64,000 nucleotides of DNA, taken from contig NW_025944679.1 of NCBI RefSeq assembly GCF_000764305.2, forward strand, positions 149,807 through 213,806. The letters are read 5' to 3'. A program made the position numbers and the translations under genes. Positions 35,960 through 47,900 of the stretch are shown here, in pieces. Each line of letters starts with the position of its first letter. Position 1 is the first letter of the stretch. The DNA comes from Hyalella azteca (lineage: Eukaryota; Arthropoda; Malacostraca; Amphipoda; Hyalellidae). The notes beneath the pieces were generated by a model. It did not search any database, had not been told where the DNA came from, and saw nothing but the letters and a program-made list of their open reading frames with translations.

Positions 35960-38900
35960 GTGAGTTTTACTGAACTTTGTAGCAATTAACTTGAAAGAGA
36001 TAAGCCATTTACCCCTATCCAGATGATTGATTGATCTACTATCCAGGTGATGGACTGATCATCTAACAAGATGATTGATCAATCACCTATTCAGATGACT
36101 GATGTCCTATCCATATGGTTGATCACATATCCATATGATTGAACACCCTGCAGATGATTGATCACCTATACAGAATGTTGATCAATCTTTTCAGAATGCT
36201 GATCACCTTTTCCGAATAAGGATCACCTATCCAGATAATTGATTACCTATAAATTATTGATCACTTTTTCTGATGATTGATCACTATCCAGATGATTGAT
36301 CAGCTATCCATGTGATTGATTACCAATCCAGCCAATTGATCACCTATCCAGATAATTGATCTACTAATCAGACTTTGTTCTATCACCAAGTCAATATATC
36401 AAATCTAAAATCTGTGAGAGCACCACAGGCTTTCACTGAATACATTCTGGAGGTTTCAAATGCTTGATAAGAGGCACTCCATGCCTGTAGTTGGAAGGGA
36501 ATTAGACTGATTGATCAAATCTGAGTTTTTAACCTATACTTTGCATATATATATTTTTAAATAACTTGTTCAAATATTTCTTCATGACTCAAATTTCATG
36601 ACTGGGGATTATTTATTGTTTCTGAAGAAGGGGCTTGCTTGTATATCAAGACTGACTCATAGATCAGGTGATGATGAGGCCCATCTTTTTTCCCCAAGAA
36701 TAAAATGACCTTGTCACATAATACATTAGATATTTTCTACTATGTATGTATATAATGATTTGAGTAGCTGAGACTAATCCTCAGGTTTTGTTGACTAAAA
36801 ATAAATGTATGATGTCTATTGTGTACAAAGTACAAGGTTGGTAATTTTTAAATAAAAAATTTAATGCTGCTTCTCAAAGTAAAAGTATGCTTTCTGTATT
36901 TGGTATTATAATCTTCATTATGATTGCTATAAGTATTTCAAGATATTCATAATTTTATTGCAGTATAGGTTATAGCTCACTTATTTGTATATTGATATAG
37001 CACACTATCATGTAGCACACTGTATATTGTTGTACTTATTTGTATATGGGTGATATAAATATTTTTATGTGTAAACAAGGTCTATGCTGAATTTGTATGT
37101 CCTTTAACCTTCAAGTTTCCCTTAAATCTCCACAAGATTTAACCTATGTTTAATTTCATCTCCTAAGGCTCCTATGATATTAATTTCCACAGCACCACTA
37201 ACAGTAATTACCTATAGAGTAATAGGAGGAATAACCTATTCTGTCACTATTGGTTATTACCAATAGTTAGGAGGTTATTTTCAGGGTCTTGGATCAAGTG
37301 TCATGCTGAGGATGTGAAAACAGGTGTTGTGCACCACAAGTGTTCACCTGCTGCTCGTCACTAACTATTCCACCATGTGCACTTGTGTAGTGAAATTGAT
37401 CTATTCCTAAACATATTTACTCATGAAATTGAATCCTAAAGAGAGTGCTGTTCTTTCCAAAATTTCAATAACTTCTTCTGGAATTCATTATTAAAATTGG
37501 AAATACTTCTTTGAGCAAGCATGTTTTTTCTTGTGAAAAAGATTTGGTTAATGCTACAGTATAATCAATGTTTAGAAAATTTTTGTTCATTATTAATAAT
37601 CTATTGTTTAGTTGAGGAGAGCATGTATGTATGTCATAAATGAAAAATTTTTACTTTTCAGGTTTCTAGGCTCATTTTAAAGGTCCAAAAGCCATGTTTG
37701 TATGTTCATTTGTTTGTTCACAACCATCAAAGAGCAAGTAAAACCTATACCTTAACTGATCACAAATATCAGTTTTTTGGCTCTCCTTAAAACTTGGAAT
37801 TTTCATCTTAAAAACTAATCTCCTCCTATGATTTTCAAGCTACAGCTTTGAAGGATACACCATTTGTTTTGTAAAGACCTGATCTAGGGTACATCTGGTC
37901 ACTTTTTCTGATTTATTTTTTATTTAGATTATTTATTAATAAAATGGGGGAGGGAAGGAGCCAAAATTGAAGAAATCAGAAAAATCACCAAAGAAAATAT
38001 TTTTAAAATTTTATAAAGTGATCAGATGATTTCTAGATATACGGTAGGTAGTCATTACAAATCAAGTGATGTGTCTCTTGATGTTGTACCATGCTAATTA
38101 AATTTGGAGATAGATTTCACATTACCCATTTTTTGCCAATTTCTATGAATTTCATGTTTTCTTCAATTTAAAAAAAATTACATGAACAAAAAATTATTGA
38201 TGTCTATTTTATACATGTGTATCAAGTTTCAAAATGATCAGTCCCTAAATACAAAATTTTTTTATGTACTGGTCCATGCTCCCCTCAAATTGAAAAAATT
38301 TAATCACATACAATTCTTCATGTGCTGTTCTTGCGTGGATGGTAGAACGATGCCAGTGGCAAAGCACAGATGTTAACATTTGATTTTGATCAGGATGCCT
38401 GCTGAGTGGCCTCTGCTGGCTGCTGGGTGCTGGTCTCAAGGTGTCAGTGCTGGTGGTGTTGCTGGCCCTGCTGGCCTCAGTGCATCAGCTCAGGACTGAT
38501 GCGGATGATGCTTCACTCAAGCTGGAAATTGTGTTAGTTTCGTAATAAGCTGTAGAAATAAATAGAAAATTTTCATTACATTTTTCAACACATACGTATA
38601 TTATTTATTTGCCTATAATCCAAACAAGTTAATCTCAAATATATTTTGAATTAAAATTTAACATGGCATACAATATTCAATATTGTTTACAATAGCAGGC
38701 AATATACCGTATGCAGTTTCTTAAAGCTAACCACCTGAAATATATAATTACATATTTTATGAACTTCTTACACATTATATGTATAGATAATCAAGGATGT
38801 TACACATTTTTATTTTAATTTAAAACGGAAATTAGGCACTGATTTACTGGTCCAGATTTTTCTGACAGTTGTATTTCTAATTGCTTTATAAATGTGTGAT

Positions 38901-41900
38901 CACTATGATTAATTTTCCAGTCAGAGGGAATTGTTGGATGCCACTACACAGAAGCAAGAGGCTTCTCAAGCATTTACAAACCTACAGACAGAACTCAACC
39001 AGCTTCAGGTAACAATTTTGTTCTAAATTAATTGATTAAACTTGCATCAATTTTTTCTGCCACATAAAAGAATAAAAAATTGTACCCTTAATGTGAGTTA
39101 TCAATACTTGTTCAATGTATTGCTAACAATATTCGTTTAAAACCAGTTACAAAGAAATTATTTTCTGTTAGGAAATCAATACATATATAAGTTGAAAAAA
39201 AAATGTTATTGGAACGCCATGAGACGATTCCTGTCTCCAAGGGAGAAGTATGGTGATGAATTGGAAATGCAGGGAATTCTCCAATAAAGCAAACTTAGAC
39301 AAGAGAAAAGTGAGCTTACCTAAGGGACTCTGTGCTTAAGACCAGTAAGGGTATATTCAAATGAACAATTATATTCAATGATTTCAATTTATAGCAGTGC
39401 AAAATTTGAAAGAGATCATATTCCCATGCTAACCTTCCTATAACTAGACTGTATTCACAGCAGAAATATGCTGTAGAGCTGGCACTGGCATACACGTTAC
39501 ACTTACATAGTGGGCAAGATAAGGTGTGAATTATGGAGTTTGTACTGAAAATTAACAAAGAAACTGATTTGAGATTTCAAGTATCTGCTAATTATAGGCC
39601 TATTTCAGTTAATTCAATCAGTTCAAGATAAATGTCAATTTCTTGAAAGCAATATAAATATTTCTATTTCTTTCCTTTTAAATTATTGCTGGTAGATGTG
39701 CTTTAGAAGTGACATGAAAGCTGTTAAGAGGAATAAAGGAGTTAATCCATGCAATTAAATTAGAAAGGAAATAATGGCCTACCCAACTCGGCCATGTCAG
39801 GTTATCAATATGAGATTAATGAGTAGGATACATAAAGTGGCACGAAAGCTAGCAATAATGCCAAAATATTAATGTGGCAGACAACTTTAATGTCAGGCTG
39901 GACCAAAGAGATGAACTTTCATGCATTAAATAACAAATTAAGGGCACTTTCCATGCATTAAATTCAAACTATTTTTAGGGAATAAAAATTGAGCTATAGT
40001 TGCAGTAAAATGAACCTTAGTTAATCATGTTGTTTTGGTCACTTCTGTATATATCAAGCCTTCAAATCAATGTCGCAACACTTCGCCATTCTCCTACAAA
40101 TCAACTAGCTAATAAACTTCTTATTTTAAGTGCCATCCATCAAATTAAAACAAAACAAAACTTCTTATACCTCAACATTTTTGGCAAATATTTGTTTTAT
40201 TACTGCTGTTTATCTTGTCAATCTCATTTTTACTCTCATAACTCCTCTCTTTTCATTTGAATATTAACAACCTGCTTTTTTCAGACGAACCTGGCAACCA
40301 GCCGGCAGCAGGCACAAGATCTGCAGGTTCAGTTGAGTAAAAAGCTTGACTTGCAGCGAGATCTTGATCGGGCCTCTCAAGAAGCTAAATCTGCCAAGCA
40401 GAAAGTGCTTGTGCTTGAACAGAAAATTCAAGAGCTGGAGGTAAGTAACTGTGAATAATGAACACCACTCATAATGGTAATTAGGCTGTCATAGTAAGTA
40501 CTTGGTACCTTTTTGTGATGGGATAGGGCTTGTATTTTTAATGACCACTCTTGTGTTACATAGCACCTGTTGCAGCTTTATTTCCTGGGGCAGGCTACTC
40601 GAGACTCAGCTTGTCTTGTGACTTTTAATTTAATCTTGTTGTGTTTCCTGCCCAAAATGTAATTCATGTAGAAGCACGTGGCAGTGAGGGATTTGTAGAA
40701 TCATAACTTATTAATGTGAATTTAAGTGGTATTAAGAACTTTGATGTTAGTTTAAAATGTTAGCTGTTGTCATATTCACGTGTGTTTATTTTCAGGCAGC
40801 AGAAAGAATAAGGAAATTGGAGGAAGAGAAAGGCCCACAATCTTCTGCTGTTGTGCAGGCATTGGAGGTTTGATTATTTCATCTTTGAATTCTTAATATT
40901 CATCTAAATTGCCTAGTTTTAAAATCAGATATATATTTTACGACCAGTTTAATTTACAGACAAATTTTTTATTTATTGGATAAATCCAAATTATTATGAC
41001 GGTTAGTATTCTAATGCATGAAATTTTAATAGTGATGGTAATCTTGAAATGTACCATTTTCAGAATTTAGGCTTCTCTGTCGCATTGGAATACTTAGTAT
41101 ATTAAAATGTCTTGTATATTAATTTTATTCTGTCACATGGGAATATTTTTACAGCAAGAAGTTTACCAGCGTCTATCATGGTAGATTTATTTTATATTGT
41201 TACCGAGTTTATCTGCTTCTCATATCCCTCTACTCAGAACGCATTGACATACATTATTTCTCACAATTTTATCAGAAAATATGGTCAATACTTTCAAAAA
41301 AGCATTTTATATCAGTTGTGTGCCATTTTTTCACGTTCCTCTTGAAGGTTTAGGTTTCTTTTTTTACATTATATATTATAATTCAATGTGTCATTTCTTC
41401 GTGACCTATAGTGATTTGTACCCATTTTTTTACAACTGCATTTATTTCAGAGTGAGAAGCAGCAACTGTTGAAGAAAGTTTCTGATCTTGAGGTTGTGAT
41501 TGAACAAGGCTCTGTGAACACGATTGCTGCTGCAGAGAATGAAAAGAAATTGACTGAAGAACTTAAGCAAACCTTAGCCAAGTTCGCCCAGTCTGAGAAG
41601 AATAATGAAATGCTTCTCGCAAAAGCAAAGGGGCAGGATAAAAAAATAGAAGAACTCAGTGCTAAAATCAAGCAACTTGAAGATGCAAAAAAGGTAAGTT
41701 CATTGCAAACTTGTGCGTTTTTATTTTTTTTATTTTTTGTGAAATCACATTGATTTTGTCTGGCACTTCTGAGCGAGCCTTTTAACACATTGCTGTTATT
41801 TTCTCCATATAAGTAGACTATTAAGTTCCTTCTATAAGTGAAAATAAGAAGAATTTGTGTTACGCAGAAGCTCGTGCACATAACGGAAGAAATTAAGCTC

Positions 41901-44900
41901 GGTTTATTGTGACAGTTATTGTTTGATTGATTCCAGAAACGTTTCAAGAAAGTCGCACAGGATTTTATTGAGAATTATAAAATAGCTTACTAATTATATA
42001 CCATGTGCGGTTTAATTTGAAAGTGTTCTTAAATCTTGTACTACACATGATACTCTTTTGTGCACTGGTGTGTCATGGCAAACAAGCCATAATTACATGT
42101 TTATTACTTGAGTTTGGACGCAAGTGCGGTAATGGGAAATTGATTCAGCGTTGTTCAGATTACCTGTTTGTATTTCATACGTTTTTATGACCGAGTGATC
42201 TCTGTTGGGCAAGAAGTGGTCCATCAAAAGTTCTTCAATCAACTACTTTTGATCAAAATTGTTCTTAGTTTAGGAATAAAAATTTTTTGTATTTTCTGTT
42301 TTCTCACCTATGCCATTCTGTTCACTCATTTTTCTATTCTGTTTCAACAGAAAGTGAACTTTTAAAGCAATTGTACTTCTCATGTGCACGTCGTGATTTT
42401 ACTTGCTATTTCCTGTCTCATATTTTTGCATTTTCCTTCTTCTATTCAAGTTTTGCACTCTCCCCATCCGCTAAAGCCGCTCACTCACATTCAAATTCAA
42501 TTAACACTCAAATTTCTGACGTTACACGACTATTTTGGTTTGTTGTTGCATACTGTATTTCTTTATTGCGAGGACTTGCAACTTTTCCATTTGTGTCTTC
42601 ATGTTGAGAGGTGCTGAGTTTTGTATTAATATTGCCTATTTAATGTTACGTGCTTTTTATCACAGGTCTGAACTAAGACAACCTAACTGGACTCTTGACT
42701 GCTACACATCGACGTCTGTGTTACAACGCAATTCTGCTGTAACTCCGCTGTTGCAACGCACAAGTGATATTGTTGTGACATCCAATGTAGCAGTGTTGTA
42801 ACATTCAACTTTGCAGTGTTGTAACACCCAACTTTGCAGTGTTGTAACATCCAACTTTGCAGTGTTGTAACATCCAACTTTGCAATGTTGTAACATCCAA
42901 GTTTGCAGGGTTGTAACCTGAAATGTTGACTGTTGTGGCATTAGCTCCCGTAATACTGTAGCATTTGTTGCAGAGCAGTCGGAATCAGTGCTGCAGCAAT
43001 TTTATATTCAGGAGAAACTTTTTGTTCGAATTACATTATTGTAGAATGTAAATTGTATGTCAAGTTGCGTAAAATGTCCGAGATCGTTTATTGCATGGCT
43101 ATTCAATGCTTGCTATAAAATTTTGTGTTTTGTATCTGACGTTTTCACATGCTTCGTGGCGAGAATTTGTTCTTGAATATTAGACATGAAATATCTCTTA
43201 TTTTTGGTTGTTTTATGCAATACCGCGTGTTTAGCTGGTCAAGCCTTGAAATCTTCCATTATTACTAAAAGTTTGTTAGTTATAAATCAGAAATGTGAGG
43301 TGCATTGCTCAAAATGATTTTCTCTTTTTTTCGTGCTGTCATTCTGTACAGTGTACAGATTTTTTCTTCAACGAACATATGCTACTTATTTACCAAGCAA
43401 CTGTGGTAATGATTGGTGCAAAAAAATATTCGTTTTAATTTTCTCATTGTATTAAAAAGAAACTTGATATTCCATACCACTGCTGAACTTGTATTATGTA
43501 TTTCAAAATTTTGTTTGTACGTATTTTAACTTTGTTCAATAATATATTGATCGATTTCGATGTCTTGAATAAGTGATAATCCATCTTGCAGTGCCTTAGA
43601 TCCGTCAGTTTTGTCGAAAATGGAAAGCTCTTATAAGATGATTAGAAGTGACCGGCTTATAAGAAATATCACTTCGGAACGAAACACTTGTGCTCTAGAA
43701 TTAGATTAGATCCATTTTAATGCTAGTATAGCTTGTTATTTTTCCTTGCCAAGTGTGTTAGTTTTGATGATGTTCTTAAGCAATGTCTACCGACCCGTTG
43801 TTGATCTGATTGAGCATTTAATTTCTTAAAGGTACTCAAAACAAATTCAGATTGAATACATTTTACTGGGATTGATTGTGGATCAATTTGCGGAATAATG
43901 ACCAAATAATCGATGCATGTGATAATTGAGGATGTTTAGTATTAGGGTATAAAATTTGTGTCAAGGTATAAATTTTAGTCATTAGGCATGCCAACTCTGT
44001 GGTACTTATTTGCTTAGAAACTTCAATAATTGTGTGTGCCCCACAGCCACACGGAAAATTTAAGAATTTGTTTGAACCGCCGAGTTTTTGTCGTTTTCTT
44101 GTTGAAATTCAACGTGTTTGTTGGAGTGACTTTAGGGGAATTGTGGATTGCTCGCGCCTCGCAGGTGCTTTTGTTTTACTTCAGGCATTTTATTCCATTT
44201 GCTTAAGTATAGTGAGTTCACTAACTTTAGCGCTGCATTCCAAGCCTCTCGCCTCCTGCCAGGTCTTTGCAAGCTGTCATTTTTCTATGGGATTTTGTCC
44301 AGTTGTTTGTTCCGATTTTTATTCTGTCTATGCTGCCTATGTCAAATTTAGCCATTAATTTAAGAAAAAGCGAGTTATTCGATGATCAAATTTCACAGTT
44401 GACAATACATTATGAATTTTCTCTTATTGTTCCTGCCCCTCGGTAACTTGATGCTGATTATCCTTACGATCAGTGTTAGTCTCGATACTTTCCGTCCAAT
44501 GTCGATAATATTAGTGCATACCAGCTCCCCCAGTTGAGTCTGATTTATGAGCAACTTATGGCTACATAATTAAAGATTGATAAACCCCAAACTTATCATT
44601 GAACTGCGCACGACGATGGAGAACGGTAACTCAGGCAATAAACATATTGAGGATTTTTATGGTGTACATGACACGTTTCAAAAATTTTTGAGATGTCCTT
44701 AGCATGCGTCTTGATGAAAATTTTGTTGAACTTAATTCTGTGTCACGTGCATAGTGTTACATGGTTTATGCAATATGCATTAGCCAAGCAATGAGAAAGA
44801 ATTTATTGATGCAAAGAAATTTCGTGCTTTAGCGAGTTCATTTATTCTGCTCATTAAAGGTCACCTCACCGTTAAGCGATTAGGTTGGATTGACGATTTT

Positions 44901-47900
44901 GAAATTGACGTTTCTTCTTGTGATGCTGGAGTCTTGCTCAATTTGTCTTCTTGCCATTACTCAGAGCACTAATTATCCTCTGAGACTGACTACGGAGTCA
45001 TTTGCAATGCACGTTTTCTGTGTATTATGGAGTTATTTCTTGCTTTCAGTCACGATTACTTTAAACTAAAATAATGTTTTTCCCCAAAAAGCGGTTGATG
45101 ATTAGATCCGATGCAGGGCTGCTCATGTCACGAGGTAAGTCTTTAATCTGATTATCCGTTTGTCTCTCCATTTTCTAACACGAACCTAAACTGGATTACC
45201 GACACACTGTTTTTGGGTTTTTTCCATGGTATTTATTGATGTATTCGCAAATAATTCCTCATTTCAATTCCATGGGATCCAGATAGCTGTATCGCGTACG
45301 ACAAATACTTTTTTTCTATGTAAATTTGTCTAAATGAATGATATTAGACGATTCGCTAACGTTCGTCATCATATTGATTAGTCTTCAAAATTCCTGGTCA
45401 TTGTATTTTATTAAAATTTGAAATTCAAGCTATGTGAAAACTACTCTGAATTACATGTAGAACACTCATCATTCGATTCAATCAGAGCCATGAAACTATG
45501 CAATTACAACATTATTGACATGATTTAACTTGTTCAGAGCGGCGCCTCCGCATCCCTGACCCTGAAGAAGCTCGTGTCGGAGAGGGACGAGGCTCAGCAG
45601 CGCTTGGACATCGCCCTCAAGGAGAAGGAGCAACTGGGCAGTGTGAAAGCTGTACGACGATTGACGATCACGTTAGCCTATTCAATGTCTTAAAAACGTT
45701 GAGTCTGTTTCATATGATCCGTGTGTTAATAGATAACCAATGACCAATTTCGATGTAATTGCGCAATGTGAAAGCTGTATGACGATCACGTTAGCCTATT
45801 CCATGTCTTACAAAACAATTTGTCTCTTTCATATGATCAGAGTGTTAATAGATTACCACTGACCAATTTCGATATATTTGCACAGAGCGAAAGCTGTATG
45901 ACGATTACGTTCGTCTCTTTTGTGTTGAAAAATGTTGTGACCGTTATATATTAATTATTTTAGTGATATTAGAATTAGATAGACAACGATATATTTAGAT
46001 ATGAATGCATTTTCTTGTTTAGAAATGTGATTGATATTTAAAGTGTGAAAACAAATTCTCTGAACAGCTGACCTCTTCACATGGGCATTTATTTTTCGTT
46101 GAAGGTTCTAGAAGAAAAACTCGTCAAGGTTCAAAAAGAATTGGAGAAAGTCAGGATTGAAACGCGACCTGATTATGATGATGTCATCGATAGGAGGGTT
46201 CTCATCGACCAACGTGATACTCTTCTTGCCGAGAAAACAGTGAGTCGATATTATCCGAAGGTCTGATTGTGCATTCGATTAGGTTTAAAATCGAATTGTA
46301 TTCTAATTAATTTTTGATCATAATCTGTGATTTTGATCAATTTTTCCGACCACTTGAATTTGTTATGAAGCCCGCAACAAAAGTGTTATTTCTTTAAAGT
46401 TACGACTATCATTCTGAATACGGTGGATCTTTCTAATCTTCAATCGTTTATTACGCTTCTCCAAATAACAAGCGTGATTCATAGCTTATGCTGCAAGTGC
46501 AAGTATGGTAGCATGTCAAATGTAATGAATGGTTGTCTAGTGACAGGCGGATTAAATGACTGCTTGACATTCATTTGGTGTAACATATGCTGATTCTTTA
46601 ACCACCTGTGGCATTTCGCAGCTACATTTTCTATTCTAAGGTGATATCTGTAATAATTTTATTTTTTCATCACTAATTGATTCGTTAAGATACAATAATC
46701 ATTACATTATCGTGAAGTAATTCCTTTTTACTTCAGTATTTAACACGAAATTCCGTGCTCCACTGACGATTTCATAAAGCTCCTTATGAGAACATCTATT
46801 CTCTCTCGTAAATATATCATCGAGATAATAACTGCATTCATCAGCAGTGCGTGCATACCGTATATTTTGTACAGCAACTGATGGAGCAGCTGCAGCAGTT
46901 GGCAGCGGCAGGGCAGCAGCCTAGCGACGGCGGAGACTGCACGGCAGCTGTCGCTCAGGAGAAGCTCAACACTCAAAAGCTTCTCGAAATAGAAAGGAAA
47001 ACTGTAGAGGCGAGAACTATTAACTAGCGTTCATGTAAAGCCGGAACTATTCTCGGACATTACTTTCAGTTTTAGCAGATTTGATGGGCTAATTTGTATA
47101 AGATAAATTTTTGGGCAATTGAAAAAGAAATTCCTGTTGATATTAAATGATGAATAAAACATTCCTTAATTGGGTAGAGTAATCTGTTGTGTAAGTAAAG
47201 GAAAAGCCCACGACGCGGAGTATGGCTGGAGTGCATTTTGGAGAATATCATCTTGATATTTACTCACAAATTTTGAAATTTTCTCAATTGGCACGCCAGG
47301 TTATGAAGAGTGACATGGAACACACTGTCCGTTATGTCGTTGAAGATTTGGACAAAAAAGACCAACAAATCAATGAACTTACGCTTAAGCTGGTCGACGT
47401 CAAGAAGAAATGGATCGAGAGCGACCACGCCGCTTCGCAAAAAATTCAATCAATGCAGGTAAGAGCGACGATTCTTATCTGGCGATTGAGCATTTTAAAA
47501 TTTATTTAGTGACGTGGAGTTCTTTTTAGTGAGTTCTATTTCGATTTATGAGTTCTATTTCAATTGTATTGAATATACAATACCGTGTAGTTTACGTTCA
47601 TACAGTGACTAGTGTACATTTTAATTTTCACTAATTATCTGGTTCGTTAAACAGACGGAATTGGAGGAGTGTAAAACCTTAACAAAGGAAGCCTGCAATC
47701 AAGGCGACATCGCTGACGCTTGCGATTGCTCTGACCTCGTGGCATCTGAGATTTCGTCCCGTAATAAACTTGTTGAGCAAGAATTGTCGGGGTATAAGGT
47801 GCGTTCACTGTCGCCTTACTTAGTCGGTAAAATGTGCGCTGTTGATGTGTAGATTACATAGGGTTGAGATATAAACATTATGCCATTTGAATCCAATTCA

